Shown here one piece after another: positions 1-7,901 of a stretch of 64,000 bases of DNA; the stretch's first letter is position 1, and each line of letters begins with the position of its first letter. The DNA comes from Candidatus Methylomirabilota bacterium (GTDB taxonomy: Bacteria > Methylomirabilota > Methylomirabilia > Methylomirabilales > 2-02-FULL-66-22). Below the pieces are notes generated by a model. The model saw only the letters and a list, made by a program, of their open reading frames with translations, ran no database searches and was not told the DNA's origin. The position numbers and the translations under genes were made by a program. The DNA is taken from the NCBI GenBank assembly GCA_016209735.1, contig JACQVN010000062.1, forward strand, positions 1 through 64,000, read 5' to 3'.

Positions 1-70
1 GAGAAAGCTCATGATGTGGCAGTGTAGGACCGCACGCATGGACTGCAGATGCACGAATTGCTCGGCCCTC

Positions 71-131
71 CGCGCGCGGTCAGGCCCCTTTGAGGGGCCA
101 GCGCGCGTAAAGCCCCCGGCTCTGCCGGGGG
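71..131. repeat. Two adjacent GC-rich hairpins
   Basis: Two palindromes lie side by side. The first has GGCCCC (83-88) and GGGGCC (94-99) around a 5-nt loop, with a further GC-alternating stem outside it. The second is a perfect 8-bp stem, CCCCCGGC (113-120) with GCCGGGGG (124-131), around a 3-nt loop. No T-run follows, so a simple terminator is unlikely. Double hairpins like this are typical of REP-type or insertion-sequence ends, and a REP-type transposase remnant lies about 1.3 kb downstream. The link between the two is an inference. Confidence 0.6.
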
Positions 132-244
132 ATACTTACTTACGGAAACGGGATTTGGATAGGGTCCTTCTCCCCACCTTATACAGGTGTAGGCATAGGG
201 TTGAGTGGAAGTGGTTATAACACTAATACTTGGACGACAAAGTG

Positions 245-619
245 ATGAACCCAACAGATTTTATTCTCATAGCAATTGCTGTTATATTGGGAGTCAGCGT
301 TACTCTTCTTGTCTATCATTTAACTCAGTTTGAATACACACTAGAAAAGAAGCATCTCATCATGAAATGGAATTCCTTAGGCTTTCTTCCTATAAAGAGT
401 AAGTTAGACATTGATACAATAACTGAGGTTCAAGAGATTAATTCAAATCAGTTCTTGTCTACGCTTTTGAAAAATAAGTTTTGGTTATTGGTTTGGGGAA
501 AGCCGTATCGTAAGATGGTTCGCATAAAAAGAGTCCGGGGATTCTATAGGACAATACTAATTTCGCCTGCCGATCCAGATGCATTTGCCTCGGTATTGAG
601 AGCAGCGATCGGAAAATAA
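245..619 (+). CDS. Small membrane protein of unknown function, possible bacterial PH-like domain
   Basis: The product is about 124 aa. Residues 5-27 form one strong hydrophobic membrane segment. The soluble part that follows is rich in Lys, Ile and Leu and ends with a short helix containing PADPDAFASVL. That ending resembles small membrane proteins with a PH-like fold, in which a final segment of this kind is common, but I do not recognise a family firmly. ATG 245 is preferred over TTG 230 because the membrane segment starts right after it; no clear ribosome-binding site is visible. The gene is far richer in A and T than everything around it and uses AT-ending codons, which suggests recent transfer. 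It has no operon partner. Confidence 0.55.
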   Translation: MNPTDFILIAIAVILGVSVTLLVYHLTQFEYTLEKKHLIMKWNSLGFLPIKSKLDIDTITEVQEINSNQFLSTLLKNKFWLLVWGKPYRKMVRIKRVRGFYRTILISPADPDAFASVLRAAIGK

Positions 620-941
620 TTGCAGGGTCATCTCCAAAGCGTGTGGGTAGATCGTGACGGTTTCAGAGCTCCGGCAGGATACGCGTGAGTACTTTGTAAT
701 GGGGGACCCGGGCGTCTTGGCGCTGTCAAGCGAAATCCCCCCTGTCGAATGCGAGTACACCGCTCGTGCTCCGGATATCATCCCGCGGCGGGAGCCGGGG
801 TCTCATCGTAGTGGCTCGCTCCGAGCTCTGCGCTGCTGGCGGCCTGGCCGTGCCGGGCACGGCAGACAGGGATCCACGCGGCCTAGTCGAGACTCCCGGC
901 ATGGAAGCGGCCCGCCGCTGTCATGGGGGCTAGGCCAGCAG
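620..941. other. Gap without a supported gene
   Basis: About 320 nt of rising GC content follow the AT-rich gene. Open frames exist, but none has a convincing start, ribosome-binding site or family signature. It looks like degraded accessory DNA. Confidence 0.5.
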
Positions 942-1160
942 ATGGTTCTGCCTTGGCTCTTGTATGCGCTCTCCGTGGGATTTTGCCTCATCGGCTGGCC
1001 CTTCTGGTGGGCCTACCGGAACTGGGAGCGCATTGTCCGCACGTACCCCCCTATCCGCTCGAGCGGTTCCGGAGCGAGTTCCTGGGGCCCCCGGCGGCGC
1101 GGGCGGGCCTCACGGGGCCGCGCTGCGCAGCGAAAGCCCCGCGGCGGAACCCGGTGTTGA
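942..1160 (+). CDS. Hypothetical small membrane protein
   Basis: A 72-aa frame starting at ATG 942. Residues 3-24 are strongly hydrophobic and rich in Leu, Trp and Phe, followed by WAYRNWERIVRTYPP and a basic, low-complexity Arg/Gly tail. The hydrophobic N-terminus looks like a real membrane segment; the tail looks like non-coding high-GC DNA read through. The next small frame begins 2 nt after its stop. No family is recognised and it may be a gene remnant. Confidence 0.3.
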   Translation: MVLPWLLYALSVGFCLIGWPFWWAYRNWERIVRTYPPIRSSGSGASSWGPRRRGRASRGRAAQRKPRGGTRC

Positions 1161-1162
1161 AG

Positions 1163-1363
1163 ATGGCGAGCACCCCCCTCCGATGGCCACAGGCCCTCGG
1201 GGCCGCCCCGGTCATCTTCGGCGTGCCGGCGCTCTGCCAGGGCGTGGTGATCCTCGCCCAGGCCATACGGGAAAACGCGAAGTACGATCTCGCGTTCGCG
1301 GGTGGCATGACGGCAGCCGCCAGCGTCTTTCTCCTCGTAGGAACATGGCTCTGGAGGCGATAG
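1163..1363 (+). CDS. Hypothetical two-helix membrane protein
   Basis: A 66-aa frame with two hydrophobic stretches (about residues 10-29 and 44-63) separated by a short polar loop, ending in a basic WLWRR. This is the layout of a small integral membrane protein with the positive end inside. It starts 2 nt after the stop of the preceding small frame, so the two could be co-transcribed. No ribosome-binding site is obvious and no family is recognised. Confidence 0.35.
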   Translation: MASTPLRWPQALGAAPVIFGVPALCQGVVILAQAIRENAKYDLAFAGGMTAAASVFLLVGTWLWRR

Positions 1364-1421
1364 ATTCCAGGGGGCATGCTGGGGGCCAAGGACGACACGT
1401 GGTGATCGCCGCGACTCCGCC

Positions 1422-1740
1422 ATGCCCCGTCAAGCCCAGGTGGATGCGCTTCTGCACTGCGTCCGGGATCTTCGACCGGTACTCTCCATTCCGTGATGGT
1501 GCGCGGGATCGAGCGGACCGCCATCTTCCGCGATGACGCGGATCGCGCCGACCTCATGGCGCGCCTCGCCGCCCTGACGGAGCGCGGGGCGCTCATCGTC
1601 TACGCCTGGGCCCTCTGGCCCACCCATGCCCACCCCTTAGCGGACGGGCACGCGCCCGTTACCGCGCAGCATGCCGATCCTCCTCACGGGGTATGCCGGG
1701 GCCTTCAATCGCTGCGGGGAATGGGAGCAGAACCGCCGGA
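1422..1740 (+). pseudogene. Broken REP-associated tyrosine transposase (RAYT, IS200-like Y1_Tnp)
   Basis: The start (MPRQA), then VMVRGIERTAIFRDDADR, then YAWALWPTHAH, then LLTGYAGAFNR are hallmarks of the N-terminal half of REP-associated tyrosine transposases. They are not in one frame. The first piece is interrupted before the VMVRG block. The frame shifts again near 1637, just after the HxH-like motif, and LLTGYAGAFNR is read from a different frame (about 1662-1712). The rest of the transposase, including the expected catalytic Tyr region, is missing. RAYTs are known to mobilise REP palindromes, and this window holds many REP-like palindromes, so this may be a relic of the mobiliser. Confidence 0.75.
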
Positions 1741-1764
1741 GGCAGCTTGCGCTGCCTCCGGCGG
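1733..1764. terminator. Perfect 14-bp hairpin between convergent genes
   Basis: CCGCCGGAGGCAGC (1733-1746) is followed by a 4-nt loop and its exact reverse complement (1751-1764). It lies between the transposase remnant on plus and the stop of the radical SAM gene on minus (1791). It has no flanking T-run on either strand, so it may act as a stem barrier at the 3' end of the radical SAM transcript rather than as a classical intrinsic terminator. Confidence 0.5.
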
Positions 1765-1790
1765 TGGCGAGTCCGGGATGTGACTGGCGC

Positions 1791-3692
1791 CTAGGGGTGC
1801 GACGTGGGCTCGCCTGCGGGCGCGGAGGGGGCCAGGCTGAGCGTGTTGGCGCCCCAGAAGCCCAGGCGCTCGCCGGCCCGGTAGTAGGCCTGGCGGACGC
1901 GGTTGAGCTTGTTGGTGAAGAGGAGGCCGATCTTGGCGTAGCTTTCGAAGATGGGGCCCTGCTCGATGTTGATCGGGAGGGTGATGACCTTCACCCGGTC
2001 GTAGTTGGCGTAGAGGGACTTGGCCAGGGCGTTGAGACGGTTGGAGAAATCCTCCTGCCCCTGGGCGGCCCGCTTGACGATGGGGGCGATGACCAGGTCC
2101 ACGCGCTCCCGCAGGCGATGGAGGGCGTCCGCCGCCCCGGGCAGGATATAGGCTTCGGACGTGGCCTGCGCCTGGGTGGGGAGCGGCACCACCTCCACTC
2201 CCAGATCCGACAGGAAGCGCTGGAGCATCCCGCCCAACTGGTGTTGCAGGAACATGTCGGGGACGGCCACACGCTTCCAGGCCTTGGCCTCCCCCGCTTT
2301 CCGCACGCGCTCGACCTCGCCGTACAGCTCCCGCTTCAGCTTCGCGACGTAGGCCGCGTTGGCCTTGAACCAGTCGCGCAGGAGGTGTTTCCCGTAAAGC
2401 TGAATGCCCGCGGTGAATCCATCCCGCCGGAGGAGCAGGCTGCGCACAATGGTGCCCCAGGAGTAGAACTTCTTCATGGCCTTCATAGCGCCTACCTGCA
2501 GCTCGTAGGGGGACATCTTGCGGGGCTGGTGGACGACGTGGTGGCCGTCGTAAAGGCTCCAGTCCTTGGTCAGGATGTCCTTACCGCCGCGGGCGTAGAG
2601 ATTCTCCCAGTCGGGGGAGCCGGGGCAGGGGGTGAGGATCATGAACTGGACCGACTCCAGACCGTGCCGCACGGCGAACCTGGCCGTGGCGTCCAAGGTC
2701 TCGACCTCGTCCTCGTCCGAGCCGACCACGAACATGCCGTGGATCTTGACGTTGTGCCGGTGGAAGGCGTCGATGGAGCGCTCGATCTTGGCCAGGTCCT
2801 GCTTCTTGTTGAAGAGTTTCAGGGTCCGTGGATTGATGGACTCGAAGCCGACGTAGACGTTGAAGCAGTTGCTCCGTCGCATCAGCTCCAGCATCTCGGG
2901 ATCGTCGGCCGCCTCGGTGCGCACCTGGGCGCCCCATTCGGGGGTGAGCCCCTCGGCGATCATCCGCGAGAGCAGCTCCTTGGTGCGCTTCTTGTTGGCG
3001 TTGAAGATGTCGTCGGCAAAGAAGATGTAGCTGGCGTCCTTGCGGTGCCGCAGCTCGGTCAGGACGCGGTCGACCGAGTGGGTCCGGAAGGCGTGACCGT
3101 ACATCCCCGGCACGGAGCAGAAGGTGCAGGAGAACGGGCAGCCCCGCGAGGTGGCGATGCTCACGATGCCCCCGGGCTTCCAGCCTTCCACCAGGCCGAA
3201 ATCCGGCACGGGGGTCGCATCCAGGTCGCGGAGCTTCGGCCGCTCGGGATTGTGGACGATCCGGCCGTCCCGCTTGTAGGACAGGTTCTGGATGGAGGCC
3301 AGATCCCGCTTCCCCTGGAGGGCCTCCAGCAGCTCCACGAAGGCCCCCTCGCCCTCGCCGCGGATCACGTAGTCGGCGTGCTGGAGGCCCTCCTCGGGCA
3401 GGAAGGAGGTATGGGTCCCGCCGAGGACGGCGGGAATGCCGGCCGCCCGAACTTTCTCGGCCAGGGCGTAGGAAGGCGGAGCGGTCGAGGTGATGGTGGA
3501 GACGCCGACCACGTCGGCGCCGAGCACGTCGCTCATGTCGATGGGGGCGATATCTTCGATGTACACGCGCGCGTCGTAGCCAAGATCTCGCGCAATGGTG
3601 CCCAGCAGGACGGCGCCAAGGCGCGGGATGGCGATTCGGCTGTAGACATGGAGGTGCGTGGACTTCGGCTCGACGAAAACGATCTTGCGCAT
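1791..3692 (-). CDS. B12-binding domain radical SAM protein
   Basis: The product is 633 aa. The N-terminal third is a Rossmann-like cobalamin-binding region (GADVVGVSTITST and VLGGTHTSFLPEE blocks). It is followed by a radical SAM core with the [4Fe-4S] triad in SRGCPFSCTFCSVPG. The C-terminal third is the long extension usual in B12-dependent radical SAM enzymes of unknown substrate. Such enzymes typically methylate unactivated carbons or rearrange ring systems in lipid, cofactor or natural-product pathways; the substrate here cannot be told. The start at 3692 follows AAGGAG and gives MRKIVFVEPKS; an earlier in-frame start lacks this site. The gene stands alone. A squalene/phytoene synthase lies 51 kb away, so a hopanoid link is only speculative. 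Confidence 0.85.
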   Translation of the reverse strand: MRKIVFVEPKSTHLHVYSRIAIPRLGAVLLGTIARDLGYDARVYIEDIAPIDMSDVLGADVVGVSTITSTAPPSYALAEKVRAAGIPAVLGGTHTSFLPEEGLQHADYVIRGEGEGAFVELLEALQGKRDLASIQNLSYKRDGRIVHNPERPKLRDLDATPVPDFGLVEGWKPGGIVSIATSRGCPFSCTFCSVPGMYGHAFRTHSVDRVLTELRHRKDASYIFFADDIFNANKKRTKELLSRMIAEGLTPEWGAQVRTEAADDPEMLELMRRSNCFNVYVGFESINPRTLKLFNKKQDLAKIERSIDAFHRHNVKIHGMFVVGSDEDEVETLDATARFAVRHGLESVQFMILTPCPGSPDWENLYARGGKDILTKDWSLYDGHHVVHQPRKMSPYELQVGAMKAMKKFYSWGTIVRSLLLRRDGFTAGIQLYGKHLLRDWFKANAAYVAKLKRELYGEVERVRKAGEAKAWKRVAVPDMFLQHQLGGMLQRFLSDLGVEVVPLPTQAQATSEAYILPGAADALHRLRERVDLVIAPIVKRAAQGQEDFSNRLNALAKSLYANYDRVKVITLPINIEQGPIFESYAKIGLLFTNKLNRVRQAYYRAGERLGFWGANTLSLAPSAPAGEPTSHP

Positions 3693-3857
3693 GCGGGGCT
3701 CCTTCGCACGGGGTACCTCGCTGACTGGATCGAGGAAGGCCTGACCGGCGAAACGGGAGGGGCAGTCGGCGGGCTCCCTCAACCGGGAAAGAGAGAAACC
3801 GACGTTATCCCGGGAGGTGGGGGGATGTCAAGCTAAAGGTTTCAGGAGGGCTATAGA

Positions 3858-3885
3858 TTGACAATGGGGGTTAAGCTGGTATAAA
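3858..3885 (+). promoter_or_regulatory. Sigma-70-like promoter of galU
   Basis: TTGACA at 3858-3863 and TATAAA at 3880-3885 with a 16-nt spacer. It points to galU. A transcript from here would carry the period-7 repeat array (3898-3990) in its 5' leader. Confidence 0.65.
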
Positions 3886-3897
3886 AGCTCAGGGGAT

Positions 3898-3990
3898 TGA
3901 CGATGGACGATGGATCCCAGGCCGTGGACCGTGGACCACGGACCGCGGACGATGGAGGATGGACCGGCGGCGATTGACCATGGTCCATGG
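3898..3990. repeat. Degenerate 7-nt tandem repeat, GACCRTG family
   Basis: About twelve consecutive 7-nt units of the form GAC-C/G-R-T/C-G fill the leader of galU and end just before its ribosome-binding site. The same unit family recurs at 32671-32706 before trpG. Units vary at internal positions, but the phase is kept. Confidence 0.8.
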
Positions 3991-4006
3991 TCCAAGGAAG
4001 GTGCCG

Positions 4007-4906
4007 ATGCCACAAACCAAGCGGCCGCCGACCATTCGGAAGGCGGTCTTCCCCGCGGCGGGTCTCGGGACGCGCTTCTTGCCGGCCACCAAGGCCCAGC
4101 CCAAGGAGATGCTGCCTATCCTGGACAAGCCGACGATCCAGTATGTGATCGAGGAAGCGGTGGCCTCGGGTATCCAGGAGATCATCGTCGTCACGGGCCG
4201 AGGCAAGAACGCCATCGAAGACCACTTCGACCGCTCCATCGAGCTGGAGCTGATGCTGCAGAGGAAGGGGCGGGAAGATCTGCTGGGGGTGGTGCGGAAC
4301 ATCTCGGAGCTAGCGCGCATCTGCTACGTGCGGCAGGGGGAACCGCTGGGTCTGGGCCATGCGGTCCTGTCCGCCCGGGAGCTGGTGGGCAGCGAGCCGT
4401 TCGCCGTTCTCCTCGGTGACGACATCCTGACCGATACCTCCCCCGCGCTCAAGCAGATGCTGGCCGTCTACGCCAAGCATCGGAGTCCCGTGATGTGCGT
4501 GAAGCGGGTGCCGAAGGCCGAGGTGTCCCGGTACGGTGTCATCAAGGGGCGACGGCTGGCCGAGCACATCTACCAGATCACGGACATGGTCGAGAAGCCC
4601 CGGGTGGAGGAGGCGCCGTCGGATCTCGCCATCGTCGGCCGCTACATCCTGCCGCCGGAGATCTTTCCCCTCCTGGAGAAGACCAAGGAAGACCGGACGG
4701 GGGAGATCCAGCTTACGAATGCCCTGAAGGCCTTGCTCAGGGAAGAGAAGCAGCGCATCTACGCGCTCGAGTATCAGGGGCGCTGGCACGATGCGGGGAC
4801 CGTGCTGGGCTTCTTGAAGACGACCGTGGAGTTTGCCCTCGCGCGCCCCGAGGTCGCCCCGGCCTTTCGCGAGTTCTTGCGGAGTCTTGACCTGGGAGAG
4901 GCGTGA
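4007..4906 (+). CDS. galU: UTP-glucose-1-phosphate uridylyltransferase
   Basis: Makes UDP-glucose from UTP and glucose-1-phosphate in the cytoplasm, feeding envelope polysaccharides. The product is 299 aa, the usual family length. The nucleotide-binding signature AAGLGTRFLPATKAQPKEML lies near residues 17-36, and VLLGDDIL and EIQLTNAL are the expected later blocks. ATG 4007 is chosen because AAGGAAGG (3994-4001) precedes it by 5 nt; frames starting further upstream would translate the repeat array. A clear promoter lies at 3858-3885. A repeat-filled gap separates it from lon, so it is probably its own transcription unit. Confidence 0.95.
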   Translation: MPQTKRPPTIRKAVFPAAGLGTRFLPATKAQPKEMLPILDKPTIQYVIEEAVASGIQEIIVVTGRGKNAIEDHFDRSIELELMLQRKGREDLLGVVRNISELARICYVRQGEPLGLGHAVLSARELVGSEPFAVLLGDDILTDTSPALKQMLAVYAKHRSPVMCVKRVPKAEVSRYGVIKGRRLAEHIYQITDMVEKPRVEEAPSDLAIVGRYILPPEIFPLLEKTKEDRTGEIQLTNALKALLREEKQRIYALEYQGRWHDAGTVLGFLKTTVEFALARPEVAPAFREFLRSLDLGEA

Positions 4907-4912
4907 AAGGAA

Positions 4913-5215
4913 AGTTCGAGAGTACGGCGGTACGACAGTACGGCGGTACAGCGGTACAGGGAAGCCTGGGTGTTGAGGAGCGTAGGGGCAGAGGAGCGGA
5001 TGGCCCTTGGCTCATGGTTGATGGCTGGAACCACCATGAGCCGCACGCGGTGTACGTAGAACATCGAACCTCGTCCTCGATGTTGCAGACCATGCACGTT
5101 GAACATGAAACGTTAACCGTTGAACGCTGAACGTGGAGCGTGGGGCCGGAACCTCCGAACCCTCGAACTTCCGAACCGTTCCTGTACCGTCGTACTGTTG
5201 TACCATCGAACTGCG
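4913..5215. repeat. Mosaic inverted repeat of 8-nt units between galU and lon
   Basis: The left arm (4913-4965) is built of 8-nt units TACGRYRG. The right arm (5153-5215) runs in reverse complement: GAACCYYC-type units, then TACYGTCG-type units. Between the arms lie a CATGAGCC-type palindrome (5010-5045) and a stretch of GTTGAACRT-like units (about 5095-5135). The whole gap of more than 300 nt holds no supported gene. The TACG/GAAC family recurs at 12231-12417, 30125-30295, 32763-32830 and 34556-34972. Confidence 0.8.
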
Positions 5216-5253
5216 TGAGGCGCGCCGGCCTAAGGCGTGGAAGGAGAGTTCCC

Positions 5254-7728
5254 TTGGAGAACAATCCGAAGGTTGCCCAAGACCAAAGCGCTGCAGCGGA
5301 CGAATCGGGTGAGGGCGGCGTGGGAGTCGAGCAGCCCAAGACGGAACGCAAGACGCCGCCGGAGATCCCTCTCTTGCCGGTGCGTGACGTGGTGGTCTAC
5401 CCCTTCATGATCCTGCCCTTGTTCGTCGGGCGCGAAAAGTCGATCCGGGCGGTGGACGAGTCGCTCAGCCGCGAGCGGCTGATCCTCCTGGCCGCCCAGC
5501 GGGACGCCGAGGCCGAGGATCCCGAGCCGGAAGGGCTGCACCGGGTCGGGACCGTGGCCATGATCATGCGCATGCTCAAGATGCCCGACGGGCGGGTCAA
5601 GGTCCTGGTCCAGGGGGTGTCGCGCGCGGAGATCCTGGACTTCACGCGGCGGGAGCCCTACTTCGAGGCCCGCATCCGCGAGATCTCCGAGCCGGAGACG
5701 GTGGCCCGGCCCCTGGAGGGGGAGGCCCTGATCCGCTCCGTCAAGGAGATGGTGCAGAAGGGAGTCAACCTGGGCAAGGGCCTCTCGCCGGACGTCCAGG
5801 TGGTCATCAACAATCTGGAGCACCCGGGGCGACTGGCCGATCTGATCGCCAGCAACCTGGACCTCAAGGTGGAGCAGGCGCAGCAGGTCCTGGAGGTGTT
5901 CGACCCGGTGGAGCGCCTGAAGCGGCTCTCCGACCTCCTGGGGAAGGAGCTGGAGGTCCTGGAGATGCAGCACAAGATCCAGAGCCAGGCCCGGGAGGAG
6001 ATGGACAAGACCCACCGGGAGTACTACCTGCGCGAGCAGCTCAAGGCCATCCAGAAGGAATTGGGGGAGACCGACGAGCGGGGCCAGGAGATCCAGGAGC
6101 TGGAGCAGAAGATCGAGAAGGCCAAGATGCCCGAGGCCGTGGCGGCCGAGGCGCGGACGCAGCTCGGCCGGCTCTCCCGCATGCATCCGGACGCCGCCGA
6201 GGCCTCGGTCATCCGCACCCACCTGGACTGGCTCATCGATCTGCCGTGGAACAAGCAGACGACGGACAAGCTGAGCATCAAGCAGGCGCAGAAGATCCTG
6301 GATCAGGATCACTACGACCTGGAGAAGGTCAAGGAGCGCATCCTGGAGTACCTGGCGGTGCGGACCCTGAAGCGCAAGACGAGGAAGAAGATGAAGGGCC
6401 CCATCCTCTGCTTCGTGGGACCCCCGGGCGTGGGCAAGACCTCGCTGGGGCGCTCCATTGCCCGGTCGCTGGGCCGGAAGTTCGTCCGCATCTCGCTCGG
6501 CGGCGTGCGGGACGAGGCCGAGGTCCGCGGCCACCGGCGCACCTACATCGGCGCGCTGCCCGGCAAGATCATCCAGGGTATCAAGCAGGCCGGCACCAAT
6601 AATCCCGTCTTCATGATGGACGAGGTGGACAAGGTCGGCGCCGACTTCCGGGGCGACCCCTCGGCGGCGCTCCTGGAGGTCCTGGACCCGGAGCAGAACT
6701 CGGCCTTCGTCGATCACTACTTGGGGGTGGCCTTCGATCTCTCCAACGTGATGTTCATCACCACGGCCAACCTGGCCGATCCCATCATTCCGGCCCTGAA
6801 GGACCGCATGGAGGTCATCGAGATCTCGGGCTACACGGAAGAGGAGAAGCTCCATATCGCCCGCCAGTACCTCCTGCCGCGCCAACTGGAGGAGAACGGG
6901 ATCACCGGTAAGATCCTGGAGATCACCGACGAGGCCGTCCTCAAGACCATCCAGCACTACACCCGGGAGGCGGGACTGCGCAATCTGGAGCGGGAGATCG
7001 CCACCATTTGCCGCAAGGTGGCCAAAGACGTGGCCGCCGGCAAGAAAGGCCAGACCAAGGTGACGGCGGCGGGCCTCTACCGATACCTGGGGGCGCCCAA
7101 GTTCCTGCCCGAGGCCGAGCAGGAGAAGGACGAGATCGGGGTGGCGACCGGACTGGCCTGGACGCAGGCGGGGGGCGACATCCTCTACATCGAGTGCACC
7201 ATGATGCGCGGGAAAGGGATCCTCTCCCTCACGGGACAACTGGGCGACGTGATGAAGGAGTCGGCCCAGGCCGCGCTCTCCTACGCGCGGAGCCGGGCCA
7301 TGGCCCTGGGGATCAAGGACGAGGTCTTTGCCAAGCATGACTTCCACATCCACGTGCCGGCCGGGGCCATCCCCAAGGACGGCCCGTCGGCGGGGATCAC
7401 CATGGCGACGGCCCTCATCTCCGTCCTCACGCGGACGCCGATCCGGCGCGACGTGGCCATGACCGGAGAAATCACGCTGCGGGGGAAGGTTCTCCCCATC
7501 GGCGGGGTGAAGGAAAAGGTCCTGGCGGCCCGGCGCATGGGGATCATGACGGTGCTCGTCCCCGCCAAGAACGACAAGGACCTGGATGAGCTGCCTCCGA
7601 ACGTGAAGCGGGGGATGAACTTCGTCTACGTGGAGCACATGGACCAGGTGCTGGACACAGCCCTGGCCAAGCGCGGCGCCGCGCGCCGTCCGGCGGGGGC
7701 CGTGGAGCGGCGGGTCGGCCGAGCCTAA
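5254..7728 (+). CDS. lon: ATP-dependent protease Lon
   Basis: Cytoplasmic AAA+ serine protease that degrades misfolded and regulatory proteins. The product is 824 aa. Order: LON substrate-binding domain ([20 protein letters not shown] near residue 34), helical region, AAA+ module with Walker [10 protein letters not shown] and Walker [11 protein letters not shown], then the protease domain with catalytic Ser712 in PKDGPSAG and Lys755 in [11 protein letters not shown] 5254 is chosen over upstream starts because GGAAGGAG lies just before it and the upstream extension would be encoded by repeat DNA. A repeat begins directly after the stop. Confidence 0.96.
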   Translation: MENNPKVAQDQSAAADESGEGGVGVEQPKTERKTPPEIPLLPVRDVVVYPFMILPLFVGREKSIRAVDESLSRERLILLAAQRDAEAEDPEPEGLHRVGTVAMIMRMLKMPDGRVKVLVQGVSRAEILDFTRREPYFEARIREISEPETVARPLEGEALIRSVKEMVQKGVNLGKGLSPDVQVVINNLEHPGRLADLIASNLDLKVEQAQQVLEVFDPVERLKRLSDLLGKELEVLEMQHKIQSQAREEMDKTHREYYLREQLKAIQKELGETDERGQEIQELEQKIEKAKMPEAVAAEARTQLGRLSRMHPDAAEASVIRTHLDWLIDLPWNKQTTDKLSIKQAQKILDQDHYDLEKVKERILEYLAVRTLKRKTRKKMKGPILCFVGPPGVGKTSLGRSIARSLGRKFVRISLGGVRDEAEVRGHRRTYIGALPGKIIQGIKQAGTNNPVFMMDEVDKVGADFRGDPSAALLEVLDPEQNSAFVDHYLGVAFDLSNVMFITTANLADPIIPALKDRMEVIEISGYTEEEKLHIARQYLLPRQLEENGITGKILEITDEAVLKTIQHYTREAGLRNLEREIATICRKVAKDVAAGKKGQTKVTAAGLYRYLGAPKFLPEAEQEKDEIGVATGLAWTQAGGDILYIECTMMRGKGILSLTGQLGDVMKESAQAALSYARSRAMALGIKDEVFAKHDFHIHVPAGAIPKDGPSAGITMATALISVLTRTPIRRDVAMTGEITLRGKVLPIGGVKEKVLAARRMGIMTVLVPAKNDKDLDELPPNVKRGMNFVYVEHMDQVLDTALAKRGAARRPAGAVERRVGRA

Positions 7729-7731
7729 GGC

Positions 7732-7875
7732 GGGCAATCAGGCAGTTGGGTAATCAGGCAGTTGGGCAATTGGGCAATTGGGCAATTGGGAATTAGGCAA
7801 ATGGGCGATCCGGCAACCCGGCACACCAATTCCGGGCTCCTGATTGCCTGATCGCCAAGTTGCCCAGTTGCCATT
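7732..7875. repeat. Inverted array of GGCAATTG 8-nt units between lon and rnj
   Basis: The left arm (7732-7800) has about eight 8-nt units of the form GGCAATTG/GGCAGTTG/GGYAATCA. The right arm (7845-7875) is the reverse complement (TTGCCTGA, TTGCCCAG). The array starts right after the lon stop and ends just before the rnj ribosome-binding site, so a lon-rnj transcript would fold here. The same unit family appears one-armed at 56537-56606. Confidence 0.8.
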
Positions 7876-7901
7876 TTCTGAGAAGGAGGTACACCGTCAG
7901 C

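Noticed and set aside
1671-3836. A 721-codon open frame on the plus strand
   Set aside because: Antisense to the radical SAM gene; long frames on the opposite strand are common at high GC. The minus frame has the CxxxCxxC motif and a ribosome-binding site; the plus frame has no family signature, except that its first 30 or so codons belong to the RAYT relic.
5230-7737. An 835-codon open frame antisense to lon
   Set aside because: The lon frame carries complete Walker and Ser-Lys protease motifs; the antisense protein is His/Gly/Leu-rich shadow sequence.
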